DNA of 64,000 nucleotides from Bretschneidera sinensis (GCA_023935145.1 CM043702.1:76192820-76256819); one strand, 5' to 3'. Counted from the first letter of the stretch, positions 1 to 10,828 are shown. Numbers and translations are program-made. The notes: generated by a model from the letters alone, not told the origin.

Positions 1-3000
1 TTTGTCTCGGGCTTCATCGAAAAGATCAGCGTTCGTGCGAAGGGCTTCCTCATTGCTTCGTTCCTCGAAATTCTGAACTCGTAAGGAAGGTATTCCTATT
101 TCCAAGGGGATGACTGCCTCGGACCCATAAGTCATGAAGAAAGGGGTTTCCCCGGTAGGTGCTCGAGTCGTGGTTCGATATGCCCAAAGTATGTTGGGCA
201 AATGGTCTACCCACTGCTTCTCTGCTTGGTCTATTCGCCTTTTAATGCCTTGCAAGATCGTTCGGTTAGTAACTTCGGCTTGTCCATTTGCTTGCGGATA
301 TCCAACCGAAGAGAAACGATGGTCAATGTGTAATTCATCGCAAAATGTTTTGAACCGAACGCTGTCAAACTGTTTGCCGTTGTCTGTTACTAATACTTGT
401 GGTACTCCAAACCGACACACGATTGATTTCCATACGAAAGCTCGGGCTTGGAAGTCCGTGATGCTGGCCAATGGTTCGGCTTCTACCCATTTTGTAAAAT
501 AATCTATGGCAACTATTAGGTATCTTCGCTGGCCGGTCGCTCCGGGAAAGGGCCCGAGAAGGTCCATTCCCCACATAGCGAAAGGAAGTGGACTGACTAT
601 TGGTGTCAAAAGGTTTGCTGGTTGTCGTGGCACAATGGCATACCGTTGACAGCTTTGGCATTTGGTTACCAACTCCATGGCTGCTTCCCTCATCTTCGGC
701 CAATAGTATCCTTGACGGAGGATTTTGAATGCCAAGGCACGGCCTCCGAGGTGATTTCCACATATACCTTCGTGGACTTCTCGAAGGGCGTAGTTAGCTT
801 CGGTCGGATCAAGACACTTTAAGAAGGGCGTTGTCAACCCCCGCTTATACAGGTGATCATCCAGAATAGCGTAACGGGCGGCTCGAGACACAATCTTTCG
901 GGCTTCGCCCTTATCATCGGGAAGAATACCGTCACGTAGATATTCCAGGATAGGACTCATCCATGTTCTCTCACCAACCACGGGTAAGACCATTATTTCG
1001 TCGATACTCGGCACGGCTAGGGTTTCGAGGTAAACTGCTCGCCTGGACTCAAGCTGGCGAGACGAAGCAAGTCGGGCCAATGAGTCGGCCTTTGCATTTT
1101 CTGCCCGGGGAATCTGGTTTAGAGAAAAGACTTCAAATTGCCCGGCTAATGCCTTTGCTGCTGCTAGGTAGCGAGCGATTTTTTCTCCTCGGGCCTCGAA
1201 TTCGCCGTTCACCTGGTTCACCACCAGTTGGGAATCGCTATATACATGTAAGTTTTGTACAGATATTACCTTGGCCAATTTCATGCCGGCGAGTAGAGCT
1301 TCATACTCGGCTTCGTTGTTTGACGCTGGAAACTTAAATCTCAGGGCGTATTCAATGGAGAAGTTGTCAGGACCGCTTAGAATGAGCCCGGCTCCACTTC
1401 CAGAGTCAGTAGAGGACCCATCCACATGAAGAGTCCAATGCAGAAAGGAATTCGATTGACTAACATCCTGTGGAGAGTCTTCCTCCGGTAAAGTAGTTTC
1501 CATGACAAAATCAGCTAGGGCTTGTGCTTTGATAGCAGTCCGAGGCCGATAACGGATGTCGAACTCCCCCAACTCTATCGACCATTTAACCATTCTACCA
1601 GAAACGTCTGGCTTGTGAAGTATTTGTCGAAGAGGCTGGTTGGTGAGGACAGTGATGGTATGGGCTTGAAAATAAGGTCGAAGCTTCCGGGCCGAAGTTA
1701 ACAGAGCATACGCCATTTTTTCTGCCGGGGAATATCTTGTCTCAGCATCATGGAGTACTTTGCTGACATAATACACCGGCTTCTGCGCGCCCTCTTCTTC
1801 TCGTATTAACACGGAGGCTACCACTTCGGGCCCAGTCGAAAGATACAAAAAAAGTTCTTCTCCGACTACTGGTTTGGTAAGCACGGGTGGTGTCCCCAAA
1901 TATATTTTCAACGTCCTGAATGCTTCTTGGCAAGCTTCGTTCCACACGAAGTTCTGCGTCCGACGAATGGCTTTAAAAAAGGGCAGGCACTTTTCGGCTG
2001 ATTTTGACATAAACCGGCTGAGGGCCGCGATTTTTCCAGTAAGTCGCTGGACTTCTTTCACGGTCCGAGGCGGACTCATACGAAGAATGGCGTCAATCTT
2101 TTCTGGGTTGGCTTCGATGCCCCTATGGGTGACTAAGAAGCCGAGGAACTTCCCCCCAGTAACTCCAAAGGCACACTTCGTAGGATTCAATTTCATATGA
2201 TAATGACGAAGGATAGTAAAAGCTTCTTGGAGATCAGCTTCGTGGGTTTTTGCCTCGACGCTTTTAACCAGCATGTCGTCCACATATACTTCCATATTAC
2301 GACCAATCTGTTCTTTGAATATTTTGTTTACTAACCTCTGATAAGTGGCCCCGGCATTTTTCAAACCGAATGGCATGACCCTATAACAATAGAGGCCTTG
2401 TTCTGTGATAAATGCTGTCTTTTCTTGGTCGGGCGGGTGCATGAGGATTTGATTATACCCGGAGTAAGCATCCATGAATGTTATCAGCTCATGACCGGAT
2501 GTTGCGTCCACGAGTTGATCAATCCGAGGCAAAGGAAAACTGTCTTTTGGACAGGCTTTATTTAGATCAGAAAAGTCTATACAGATTCGCCATTTGCCAT
2601 TGGCCTTTTTTACCATTACAACATTAGATACCCAATCCGGATAGCTCACCTCTCGGATGAAGTCAGCCGAACGTAATTTCTCAACTTCTGTCCGAACGAC
2701 TGCCTGTCGCTCGGAAGCAAATGACCTTTTCTTCTGGATAACCGGTTTGTGGGTCGGGTCGACACTCAGGCGATGTACGATGACGTCAGGGCTGATTCCT
2801 GGCATATCTGCAGCAGTCCAGGCGAATAGATCTTGGTTTGCCCGGAGAAGGGCTAATAAAGATTCTTGGGAAGAGCTGGACAGGTTGGAACCAATTTGCA
2901 CAGTTTTGGTGCTATCTTCGCCAAGGGAGATTTTGAGTACATCTTCTCCGGGCCTACCTCGTAGGTTGCTTGCTTCATCCCTAAGGTCATCCAATTCGAG

Positions 3001-5106
3001 TGGTAGGGCTTCCGTCTTTTTACCTTTTATTGCACTGAGATAACAGGATCTGGCAGTTTGTTGATCTCCTTTGATCTCGCCTACTCCGTCTGTCGTGGGG
3101 AATTTGATTTTGAGATGATAGGTAGAGACAACAGCTCGGAGTTTATTCAGTGTGGGTCGTCCGAGTATCATATTGTAGGAAGAGGGTTGTCGGACGATTA
3201 ACAAAGTGGATTGTACTGTTGTTGTTTGTGGTGCCGTTCCCGCAGTTACCGGGAGAGTTATGCTGCCTTCTGTAAAGACCGGTCCCCCTGAGAAGCCATA
3301 GAGTGGGGTGGAAACCAGCTCCAGATGTGCATCGCCTAACTGCATTTGGTGAAAGGCATCATAAAAGAGGATGTCGGCCGAGCTCCCGTTGTCGACTAGG
3401 ACTCGTCTTATCTTATGGTTAGCCACAAGGAGTGAAATTACGACAGCATCGTCGTGTGGGATCTGCACTCCTTCCAAGTCTTCGTCCGAAAAAGAAATAA
3501 TCTCTCCGGTCCTAGGTCTTTTCTGAGATCCAGCAACAGAGGCTATTGACCTAGCATAAGACCTACTGCGAGCACGGGATCCCCCTCCAGCAACGAGCCC
3601 TCCGTAAATGGTTTTGATAATCTTCGCCACGGGGACCTCCGATTTTTTCTGGCTGGGCTCTCTATAACTTGGCCTCGGGCTCTTCTGGGCTGTCCTTGCA
3701 GGTCTGTTTCGTTCATAAGAACGTTCAGGGCCTCTTCGCGATCGTTCATCATATTTCTCTTGTCGTGGCCTGACATATTCTTTTAGATACCCTCTATTGA
3801 TGAGGGCCTCGATCTGATTTTTTAAGGCCTTACATTCTTCCGTATCATGGCCGAAGTTTTTGTGAAACCTGCACCAAGTATTGCGATCCGGGTTGAGGTT
3901 TGGCGGCCTTGGAGGCCATTGCAAGAGGTCCCTATCATGAATCTGCATCAGAATGTTGGTTCTGGAGGCATTCAGTGGTGCATAGCCGTGGATTTGCCTC
4001 GGAGTTCTGGCTCTGGTTCCATAGGTTGCAAGAGTTCGGGACCTATCCTCGAAAGGCCTGAGGGTTCTGGGTTTCTCCTCGCGGAACGGCCGCTTAGAGG
4101 GTTCAAGGCTGGGACTAGTGGGGCCTCTCTTCCTCTTTTCCGTATCTCCTTCGCGTTCTCTTCGGAATGCTTGATCATCTTCTGCTAGTATGTATTTTTC
4201 GGCTCGGGCCAAGACCTCATTCATGTCCGTAGGCGGACGTCTGATGAGTTTTGAGCTGAAGAATCCGGATCTTAATCCATTTTTGAATGCCAGGAGCTGA
4301 ACATTGGGATCAAGGTTTGGAATCTCCCAGGCTGCAGTGTTGAATCTGGAAATATAGGCGCGAAGCTTCTCTCCTTTCGACTGGACAATGTTAAACAGAG
4401 ACTCCGAAGTTTTCTTGGGTCCTTTGCTGCTGATGAAATGTGAGGCGAAGGCATAACTTAGGTCTTTGAAGGTGCGAATACCCCCCGGTTTCAAACGGGA
4501 ATACCACGTCCCAGCCGCTTTTTCTAGGGTTAATGGAAACGCTCTGCACATTATAGGGTCCGAATGTCTATGGAGGGTCATTGTGGTTCGGTAGTGCTGG
4601 AGGTGATCTAAGGGATCTGTGGATCCATCATAAAGTTTGATTTGTGGCATACGAAAATTTTGGGGGAGAGGGGCGTCAAGGACTTCTTTTATGAAAGGTG
4701 GGTCCTGTACGTCGAGATCATCGCTAATACTGTGGCCGCGTTCTTTAAACGCTTCATTGATGCGTCCCTCTATGTCCTCGATCCGTTTGCCAAACCCTTC
4801 GCTGTTATTGGGCACGAGACTCTCTCTGAACTTAGCTGGGGAAGGTGAGTGGGTCGCTGAGCAGACATCCGCTGGTGGGCGACGGTCAGTGGAAACACCG
4901 TGACCTGGTTCCAGCGATGGGAGTGGCAGCGTCTGCTGAGGTCTCCTACGAACTTCGGCAGCCAGATCGGCCACCAGGTGTGCAAGCTCTGTGAATTGCG
5001 CCTGGAGCATGCCTTCATTCGGGTGAACGCCGGGTTCGGCTGAAGAACTGTCTCCCGACTGTAGCGCGCGAGCGCCTAGATCTCTGGCGGGTGTTTTTGG
5101 AGGCAT
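1..5106 (-). CDS. gag-pol polyprotein of G1, 3' end beyond window
   Basis: One open frame of 1702 codons from the ATG at 5106 to the window edge; gag at the start and integrase at base 1 read in the same frame, so gag and pol are fused. Capsid-type gag covers about residues 1-520. The aspartic protease site VDNGSSADIL is at 3396-3367 (about residue 571). RT carries YVDDM at 2286-2272 (about residue 941). RNase H begins around LHVDGSS at 1430-1410 (about residue 1226). Integrase has CQRYAIV of its zinc region near 657-637, then VAIDYF, VTDNGKQF and ANGQAEVTN, giving a DD35E-type triad. The reading ends in the integrase C-terminus. Known role: capsid formation, cDNA synthesis and integration. 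All key residues I looked for are present. The start was chosen as the first in-frame ATG, 59 bases inside the primer site, and the matching ATG opens the G2 gag. Confidence 0.9.
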   Translation of the reverse strand, partial: MPPKTPARDLGARALQSGDSSSAEPGVHPNEGMLQAQFTELAHLVADLAAEVRRRPQQTLPLPSLEPGHGVSTDRRPPADVCSATHSPSPAKFRESLVPNNSEGFGKRIEDIEGRINEAFKERGHSISDDLDVQDPPFIKEVLDAPLPQNFRMPQIKLYDGSTDPLDHLQHYRTTMTLHRHSDPIMCRAFPLTLEKAAGTWYSRLKPGGIRTFKDLSYAFASHFISSKGPKKTSESLFNIVQSKGEKLRAYISRFNTAAWEIPNLDPNVQLLAFKNGLRSGFFSSKLIRRPPTDMNEVLARAEKYILAEDDQAFRREREGDTEKRKRGPTSPSLEPSKRPFREEKPRTLRPFEDRSRTLATYGTRARTPRQIHGYAPLNASRTNILMQIHDRDLLQWPPRPPNLNPDRNTWCRFHKNFGHDTEECKALKNQIEALINRGYLKEYVRPRQEKYDERSRRGPERSYERNRPARTAQKSPRPSYREPSQKKSEVPVAKIIKTIYGGLVAGGGSRARSRSYARSIASVAGSQKRPRTGEIISFSDEDLEGVQIPHDDAVVISLLVANHKIRRVLVDNGSSADILFYDAFHQMQLGDAHLELVSTPLYGFSGGPVFTEGSITLPVTAGTAPQTTTVQSTLLIVRQPSSYNMILGRPTLNKLRAVVSTYHLKIKFPTTDGVGEIKGDQQTARSCYLSAIKGKKTEALPLELDDLRDEASNLRGRPGEDVLKISLGEDSTKTVQIGSNLSSSSQESLLALLRANQDLFAWTAADMPGISPDVIVHRLSVDPTHKPVIQKKRSFASERQAVVRTEVEKLRSADFIREVSYPDWVSNVVMVKKANGKWRICIDFSDLNKACPKDSFPLPRIDQLVDATSGHELITFMDAYSGYNQILMHPPDQEKTAFITEQGLYCYRVMPFGLKNAGATYQRLVNKIFKEQIGRNMEVYVDDMLVKSVEAKTHEADLQEAFTILRHYHMKLNPTKCAFGVTGGKFLGFLVTHRGIEANPEKIDAILRMSPPRTVKEVQRLTGKIAALSRFMSKSAEKCLPFFKAIRRTQNFVWNEACQEAFRTLKIYLGTPPVLTKPVVGEELFLYLSTGPEVVASVLIREEEGAQKPVYYVSKVLHDAETRYSPAEKMAYALLTSARKLRPYFQAHTITVLTNQPLRQILHKPDVSGRMVKWSIELGEFDIRYRPRTAIKAQALADFVMETTLPEEDSPQDVSQSNSFLHWTLHVDGSSTDSGSGAGLILSGPDNFSIEYALRFKFPASNNEAEYEALLAGMKLAKVISVQNLHVYSDSQLVVNQVNGEFEARGEKIARYLAAAKALAGQFEVFSLNQIPRAENAKADSLARLASSRQLESRRAVYLETLAVPSIDEIMVLPVVGERTWMSPILEYLRDGILPDDKGEARKIVSRAARYAILDDHLYKRGLTTPFLKCLDPTEANYALREVHEGICGNHLGGRALAFKILRQGYYWPKMREAAMELVTKCQSCQRYAIVPRQPANLLTPIVSPLPFAMWGMDLLGPFPGATGQRRYLIVAIDYFTKWVEAEPLASITDFQARAFVWKSIVCRFGVPQVLVTDNGKQFDSVRFKTFCDELHIDHRFSSVGYPQANGQAEVTNRTILQGIKRRIDQAEKQWVDHLPNILWAYRTTTRAPTGETPFFMTYGSEAVIPLEIGIPSLRVQNFEERSNEEALRTNADLFDEARDK

Positions 5107-5164
5107 GCTAACAGATGAGTTCTTTTGACTTCTTCGCTGTTACTGTCAGCGAGAGATGTGGTTT

Positions 5165-5180
5165 CCCACGGACGGCGCCA
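5165..5180 (-). other. Primer binding site of G1
   Basis: On the minus strand TGGCGCCGTCCGTGGG begins three bases inside the LTR end (…CATCAACA, then GAT). A TGGCGCC core directly after the 5' LTR is the usual tRNA primer site of Tat/Athila-type elements. I do not assign the tRNA. G2 has a decayed form of the same site. Confidence 0.8.
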
Positions 5181-5383
5181 ATCTGTTGATGCCAAAAAAT
5201 GAGTGTTGCTGAGCTGGATGGATGTTCTGTAGAAGTACCTGCACAGGGAAAGGGAGATTTGCTATTGGGGTCGACGGAGGGGATGCCTCCGAGGATGCTC
5301 CGATGCTTAAGTTAGCAAAAGTTTAAGATTGTAAGTGTTTAAAACTGAGAAGCTCTCTCCTTTTTGGACCGCTTACCAAATCC

Positions 5384-5390
5384 TTTTATA
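5384..5390 (-). promoter_or_regulatory. TATA box in G1 LTR
   Basis: Minus strand CTATAAAAGG, about 200 bases before the inner LTR end, with a CTCCGATGCTTAAG-like plus-strand stretch downstream that is also recognisable in other Tat LTRs here. It probably sets transcription of the genomic RNA. Confidence 0.55.
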
Positions 5391-5592
5391 GAGTTCCGGA
5401 GGCGGTGATGGGTCGGGGCAGCTGTAACAGGATACCCCAACTGGGTAGGGTAATGATGCCTATGAGGCCCAGCTAGGAAGCTGAGAACCGTTCAGTAGGG
5501 CTTTTGCCTTGTTGGCTTATTCCAGAGCCGTCTATGCGTAAGACGGTCTTTAGGTCTGACGCTCCAACTTAGTTGGTAATGATGATCCGAAA

Positions 5593-5712
5593 GGCGGTGG
5601 TGACGTGGAGGCCCAGCTGGAGCCAAGATATTCCTGAGGGCGGTCATGACCTGGAGGCCCAGCTGGAGGCAATGATGCCCTGAAGGGCGGTCATGACCTG
5701 GAGATCCAATTG
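5593..5712. repeat. 46-47-bp tandem repeat in U3 of the G1 LTR
   Basis: Units start with GGCGGT at 5593, 5639 and 5686, each followed by TGACNTGGAG and, in the first two, GCCCAGCTGGAG. A more decayed related stretch lies around 5450-5480. About 2.5 clear copies. U3 tandem repeats can alter enhancer content; no function is claimed. Confidence 0.7.
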
Positions 5713-5792
5713 TCTGGGCCTGAACTGTCCGCGTGTCACTTTGAATTCAGGGCTCACGATAATCCACGTGTCTTCCTCCTATTGGAGTGACA

Positions 5793-6621
5793 TATTTTGG
5801 TAGTATCAAAAGATACTAAGAGAGATGCTACAGAAATTTCGATAGTCTCCTCTATTTTTTAAAATAATTCAAATTTTCAGTTAACTAATTAAAACTTGTA
5901 AAAAAAATCCAAAATCAATACCTCATATCAAATACATTAAAGCATACCACATCCACTAAAACTTCAAAATAATTATTCAAGCTTCATTCATTTGGATTAC
6001 AATTTCTCACATATATCATATTCATTTCTCCATTTTTAAAGCATTGAATTCATTAGGCATAACAAGAATAAATCTCGAGTCTCACTTTCTCGATCATTAA
6101 CTATTCTAAATGAGTATGACATTTTCTGAACCGCATTTACAGCACTAGGACATATCTGATTTCTTGAGTTTATACTCTAAATTAAGTTTATAAATGTTAA
6201 ATTTAATATATGTCTATATGCCTATCTCATCATTCATCCCATCAATATCTTAATCCCACAAGCATATTTTATAACCAAGAAAATTTTACATTTGCAAGTC
6301 TTACTAAACCAAGATAACCTTACATGGAAATACTTAATTTATTCACTTAACATTAATAAATGAAAATTAACCAATTTAGTTATGCTCATCGTCCCTTGCT
6401 TTGTTTATATAAAATACCATGCCAATTTCCAAGAACTTATGTTTCTTTATTTTTCCCAAAACACTAAATTATTTTAGGTATAAAAAGAAACTAACCAAAA
6501 TTATAAATCAGTAATTTAATTTGTATATGATTTCTTCAATTTAGCTTCTATTCACTGATTATATGCGAAACCCAATACGAAACTGTGAGATCAAAGAAAT
6601 TATTTAAAAAATACTTACCAA
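5793..6621. other. AT-rich non-coding DNA, unassigned
   Basis: No convincing frame. The first 60 bases (agagatgctacagaaatttc and the following tctcctc) resemble stretches I associate with Ty3/gypsy LTRs, so this may be decayed LTR sequence. No boundary could be fixed. Confidence 0.4.
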
Positions 6622-6637
6622 TTCTCTCTCTCTCTCA

Positions 6638-6719
<82 letters not shown>

Positions 6720-6765
6720 TAAAAGCATGATATATATTAACTCATAAATCACTAAATTAACAAAT

Positions 6766-6807
<42 letters not shown>

Positions 6808-6857
6808 TAAAAGCATGATATATATTAACTCATAAATCACTAAATTAACAAATCTTA
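6622..6857. repeat. (TC)n(AC)n(AT)n microsatellite with an 88-bp duplication
   Basis: A compound run: TC from about 6622, AC from about 6637, AT from about 6669 to 6715. The unique block that follows (aaaagtaaaagcatgatata onward) recurs 88 bases later at 6803, with a second AT run (about 6768-6802) between the two copies. The copies read as nearly identical, so the duplication looks recent and was probably slippage or unequal exchange anchored in the AT run. Confidence 0.9.
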
Positions 6858-7690
6858 TAGTTCATGATTCAGATACTCGTAGGTAAGCATAATTTACTAA
6901 ATAGTATTTAATCCCAACTTTTATTTTCATAAACCAATTTATCTAAAGATTTAAAATATCCATAAGTAATTCCTTAAGTCTATTTTTTTATATACTCAAC
7001 AGAGGTATCAACTTAAAACCAAAGCTTCATTAAAGTCAAAGAAATTCAAATTTCACTACTTATGTACATCCTAAAAATTATGCATATGTAGACCTACTCC
7101 AATATAAAAATAAATTAAATCTTAAATTAAATCGAAGTCTTGATAATTTACATAAATTGGTTAATTAAGAACCAAAAACCCAAAAGTATACATGTAATTT
7201 GCATAAAATTGGAATATGAGTTTTCCTTTGAACCTCACCTAAACAAAGTAGAAGCTTGATAATTATCAAGAGTCATTTTCTATAAATCTCTTGAGAGGAC
7301 ATGAAAACAGAGAGACACAAAAGAGAGAAAGAGAGTTTAGAGAGAGAAAATGTAAAAATCAAAGCGACGATGAAGAGAATTGAGAGAGAGTATTTACCTC
7401 CTTGCTACGATGACCTCAATCATCGGAAACAGCGAATAGTCGAAATCAAAATTTGCGGATGAAAAGAAAGTAAATTTAAAAAAAAATGAAATATTTTGTT
7501 GAGAGAGAAAAACCAATATTGATTTCTTAAATTGGGGGAACCTTTTTTAGGAAATCAATGTAGAAAATCTTGAGTAAATTTAAAATTTTTCATTGATTCC
7601 TATAAAACAAAATCATCTTATGATTTACATATATCATATATTAAACAAGAACATTCAAGGTTTATAATCATTATCTTTGATTTGATGTGA
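6858..7690. other. Non-coding AT-rich DNA with a purine-rich GA tract
   Basis: No open frame of note. GA-rich stretches (gagagagaaa) lie at 7300-7400 and near 7500. A small imperfect hairpin (attgatttcttaaa pairing with tttaggaaatcaat) sits at about 7517-7563. GA tracts of this kind occur in LTR leaders, but no element ends were found. Confidence 0.35.
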
Positions 7691-9120
7691 TCTTGATTCC
7701 TTAAAGTTACTATTGCCGAACTCACTAACACTCCCAAATCCAAATTCCTACTTTCTAGAATTTACAACAATCACATTATTTAGTGATCTCTAAAGATTAT
7801 CCACACACGGTAAATTCTGAATTATGATTTCTCTCTCTAGTAGCTCTCTCTCATTTATGGAAGAAGAAAAACTAAAACTCTAAGATAAACTTGTGTGTAG
7901 ATTATGTGCTAGCAAATTTCTGCACACTCTTAAACTATTTATAGTGTTAGGGTTAAGTGCAACCAACCATTAATTACATCCTAAACCCTTATATTTATTT
8001 CCTAATTACACATTACTCATTCTTTTTGTGATCCCTTAGGTTCAAACTAACCTCGTTGTAGAGCATAACTTTTATGTAATTATAATTGGAGCCTTTTTTA
8101 ATTCATTAGAATTCTTTTTAATTTATTTTGAATCAAAACTCTTTTTTATTCTCCCTCTTATGTGAATTAAATAATTGTTAATTAAATTAATTCTTAGGGC
8201 TTCTACAATCATGAGTGACACCTAACAATATATCGTCACTTCCCAGACAGTGTGAGTTTAGTTGTGAAACCTTGAACCTTTCTGTTATTAATTACCGCGC
8301 AATACAATCCTTCCATCATGCAATGCCCCGATTAAGCTAATTGAGGCATAAAATTACTATTAAACTCTTAGCATTGATTCTATGTGTCTAGGTCTCAAAA
8401 TGTAATTCTTATGGTGAAATTAACTCATTTCTAATTCTCACCCTGCCTTGGCCAAGGAACTTCCCAAATTATACCTTAATAAATCACATAGGACATTCAT
8501 TCCTTTTACTTAGGAGTGATAGATCCCTTGTTGTATACTCACATACCTCCATATGAAAATCATTATATCCAATAACTACCAAGTAATGATCTATGAACAG
8601 AATTATAATAAATGACATCAAAGTATAATAAGTTGCCTACAAGATAACCATGGTACCTCAGGTTTAAGGATCACATACACAACTGTAATATAAGAACTAC
8701 TTATTGAAGAGCAAGTAGAACTCCATTTAGGTGTTCTTAAGTCGAGTCATGTTTAGTGAACTCATTCTCTAATGAGCACCTACATACCTCTTTTGGTGTC
8801 TACCACACAAATGACATTGAAATCAATCACCCTCTCATTTGAGCAAACAAAATATGTACCAGTCATCAATCACCCTCTCAATTGAGCAAACAAAATATGT
8901 ACCAGTCTATCCAGATTACTAACGTCTAATTAGTATCCTATGACTAGAAACATTTAAGAGAAAAACATTTGAGAATACTATGTCTCAAAATTATTATCTC
9001 ATCATAATCCTATCTTCATTGCTCTTACTCTATGGATTTAATCATGACAATGTAATTAAACAAATATTCATGATAAATAAACTTGCTATTAATTATGATA
9101 ACAATTTGAATAAGATTATT
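7691..9120. other. Possible non-coding retroelement interior (LARD-like)
   Basis: About 1.4 kb without coding sequence and with base composition less simple than its surroundings. It has the look of the long non-coding interior of a large retrotransposon derivative, but I could not find paired LTRs, a primer site or a polypurine tract. A 43-bp tandem duplication lies at 8823-8908. This is a weak call; decayed intergenic DNA is equally possible. Confidence 0.25.
8823..8908. repeat. 43-bp tandem duplication
   Basis: Two head-to-tail copies beginning tcaatcaccctctca at 8823 and 8866, nearly identical across the unit (one visible change, cattt to aattt, and one at the end). Confidence 0.9.
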
Positions 9121-9529
9121 TTAGAAATAATATCCATAGACATCAAATGTCATTGACTTATGGGGCATACTACTAACAATTGTGATGAACGAGATAGGAT
9201 TTTGGGTTATTATAGTCGCTGCTACTACTGGCAATGACCGACGCAGTATGATATCTGGGAAGGGGAGAGAGAGCGCGGGTAAGAAGAGAAATAAAATGAA
9301 AAGAATAAAAGGTAAGCTTTCAGAGAGAGAAGTACTGGTATGCATATAAAATCGGTGTGTTTAACCCAAGGCTTTGTTTGGAAAAACCCCAATATAAAAT
9401 AAAACCAATAAACTTACTTTATTTCTCTTCACTTATTTCTTTCCTTTCTTTTTTTTATTAATTAGAATTACCAATATGTCCCAAATATTTTTATGTGGGT
9501 GTTAGACCCACTTTCACTTTCCTCTTCTC
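9121..9529. other. Unassigned DNA left of the LINE remnant
   Basis: A 74-codon minus-strand frame (9345-9121) is hydrophobic and low-complexity, with no family resemblance, so I do not call it a gene. A ggctttgtttgg stretch at about 9371 resembles the ends of some hAT-type MITEs, but no partner end was found. Confidence 0.3.
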
Positions 9530-10828
9530 TATTCCAGACCTACAAAAAACACCTTTCAACCTATCCTTGATAAGATTAAATCCAAACTTGTTGAGTGGAA
9601 AATAGATTTCTCTCATTTTTTGGTTGATCTACTCTCATTAAATCTACAACTTCAGCTATCCCTGCTTATGCCATGTAGATTGGTCTCCAAGTCTGTTACA
9701 GATTCCATTAATAGATTAAATCGAAAATTTCCTTGGGGATCTACTGAAGAAAAGGAAATACTTCACTTGGTTGCTTAGGATAAAGTCACCAAACCAAAAA
9801 GATTGGGTAGGTTGGGTATTAGAAAAGCTAGTTAAAAAATAAATCTTGTGTTAAGCTTAATTGACAACTTCTTAATGATAGGAAGTCCCTTTAGGCTGGA
9901 GTCCTCATAAACAAATATATCATAAGAAGAAAGATTAGTAGTAGTGACTTAAATTTGAATGCTTCCTTCACTTAGAGAAGCAAGGAAAAAATTTAGGATA
10001 GTACTAGTAGAGGTATTAAATGGTTCATCCATAATGGTCGTAATCTCTCACTTTAGCATGACATTTGGTTTAGTCATTGTAATCTTAGAAGTCAAATTGA
10101 AAGACCATTCAATTACTTTGAGGATGGTATGAATGTTCATGATATTATGAGTCAGTTCGGGTGGGATTTCTCAAAAATCTTCTTTGTTTTACCAAGCTTC
10201 ATTTGCAATCAAATAAGAGCCATTCTTTGTAGACCCTTTCCTAAAAGGAAAACAAAATTTCTTGGATTGGTAGTTTTAATGGATGTTTTGAAACTAATCT
10301 TGCTTACCTTTTGATTGATGAGTACTCCTAGACCCCCAAATCTCCTCTTAACTCTGTTTGGAATTCTTCTTCTATCCTAAAATTCCAACATTTTATATGG
10401 TTGGTGGGACAAGATAGACTCTCTACTAGAGCCTTTTTGCACTGAATTGATATACTTGATTATGAGATTTGTCCCTCTTGTCAAGCTACCCCTGAAACAT
10501 CTCTACACATCCTTAGAGACTATCCTTACACCAAATATATATGGATTTCTACTAGCTGCACTGACCAAAACTTTTTTGGATCTCCTATTTTACCTTAGAT
10601 CACTGAAAACTCTTCCTCTAAACAAAAAACCCAAATGAGTCTTTCTAGGTCATCATTTTCCCCTTTTTTTGTGTTGGTCCTTATGGTGTGTGAGCCTTCC
10701 TTAATCTGCCTCCTCAAAACCTAAAACCTCTTTCCTTGGTGCTTAATAGAGTGTGGGAATAGTAGGCCCTTGGTTATAAGCATAGTCTTTGTTTTAACCG
10801 TAACTTTATTCAAGTTGGATGGACTCCT
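9530..10828 (+). pseudogene. L1-type LINE ORF2 remnant, 3' part
   Basis: Read through several stops and frame changes, this encodes the region after the catalytic RT core of plant L1 elements: a stretch like KLVEWKIDFSHFL, then FPWGSTEEKEI and KPKRLGRLGIRKA (the usual FLWGG…K…KPKxxGGLGIR order). The zinc-binding zf-RVT block follows near 10400-10560 (FQHFIWLVGQDRLSTRA, CPSCQATPETSLHILRD). The last residues, VGWTP, are where the terminal RNase H-like domain normally opens; the copy breaks there at T1. The endonuclease and RT catalytic core are missing at the left. Non-functional. Confidence 0.8.

Larger units (their letters stand above)
1..5792 (-). mobile_element. Tat-lineage Ty3/gypsy retrotransposon G1, 5' part (cut by window edge)
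   Basis: Read on the minus strand, the order is LTR (5792-5184), primer binding site, short leader, then one long gag-pol frame running off base 1. Domain order gag-protease-RT-RNase H-integrase is that of Ty3/gypsy. The RT motif YVDDMLVK, the gag start MPPKTPARD and the TGGCGCC-type primer site suit the Tat lineage, and G2 in this window has the same plan. The coding frame looks undamaged, unlike every other element here, so G1 is probably the youngest insertion. The 3' LTR and any accessory gene lie outside the window, so the target-site duplication cannot be tested. Confidence 0.9.
5184..5792 (-). repeat. 5' LTR of G1 (609 bp)
   Basis: Bounded on the plus strand by TGTTGATGCC at 5184 and GGAGTGACA ending at 5792, so on the element's strand it runs TG…CA. 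The inner end abuts the primer site. A TATA box lies at 5390-5384. The inner end …GGCATCAACA is shared with the G2 LTR and solo LTR S1. The outer boundary is inferred from the TG/CA rule and from similarity to G2, because the second LTR is not in the window. Confidence 0.75.

Noticed and set aside
134..502. 122-codon plus-strand frame
   Set aside because: Lies antisense to the G1 integrase; a shadow of that frame's codon pattern.
9121..9345. 74-codon hydrophobic minus-strand frame as a small membrane protein gene
   Set aside because: Low complexity, no family resemblance, no context; likely chance in a TC-rich stretch.
9371..9382. ggctttgtttgg as a DNA-transposon terminal repeat
   Set aside because: No partner end in a reasonable distance.
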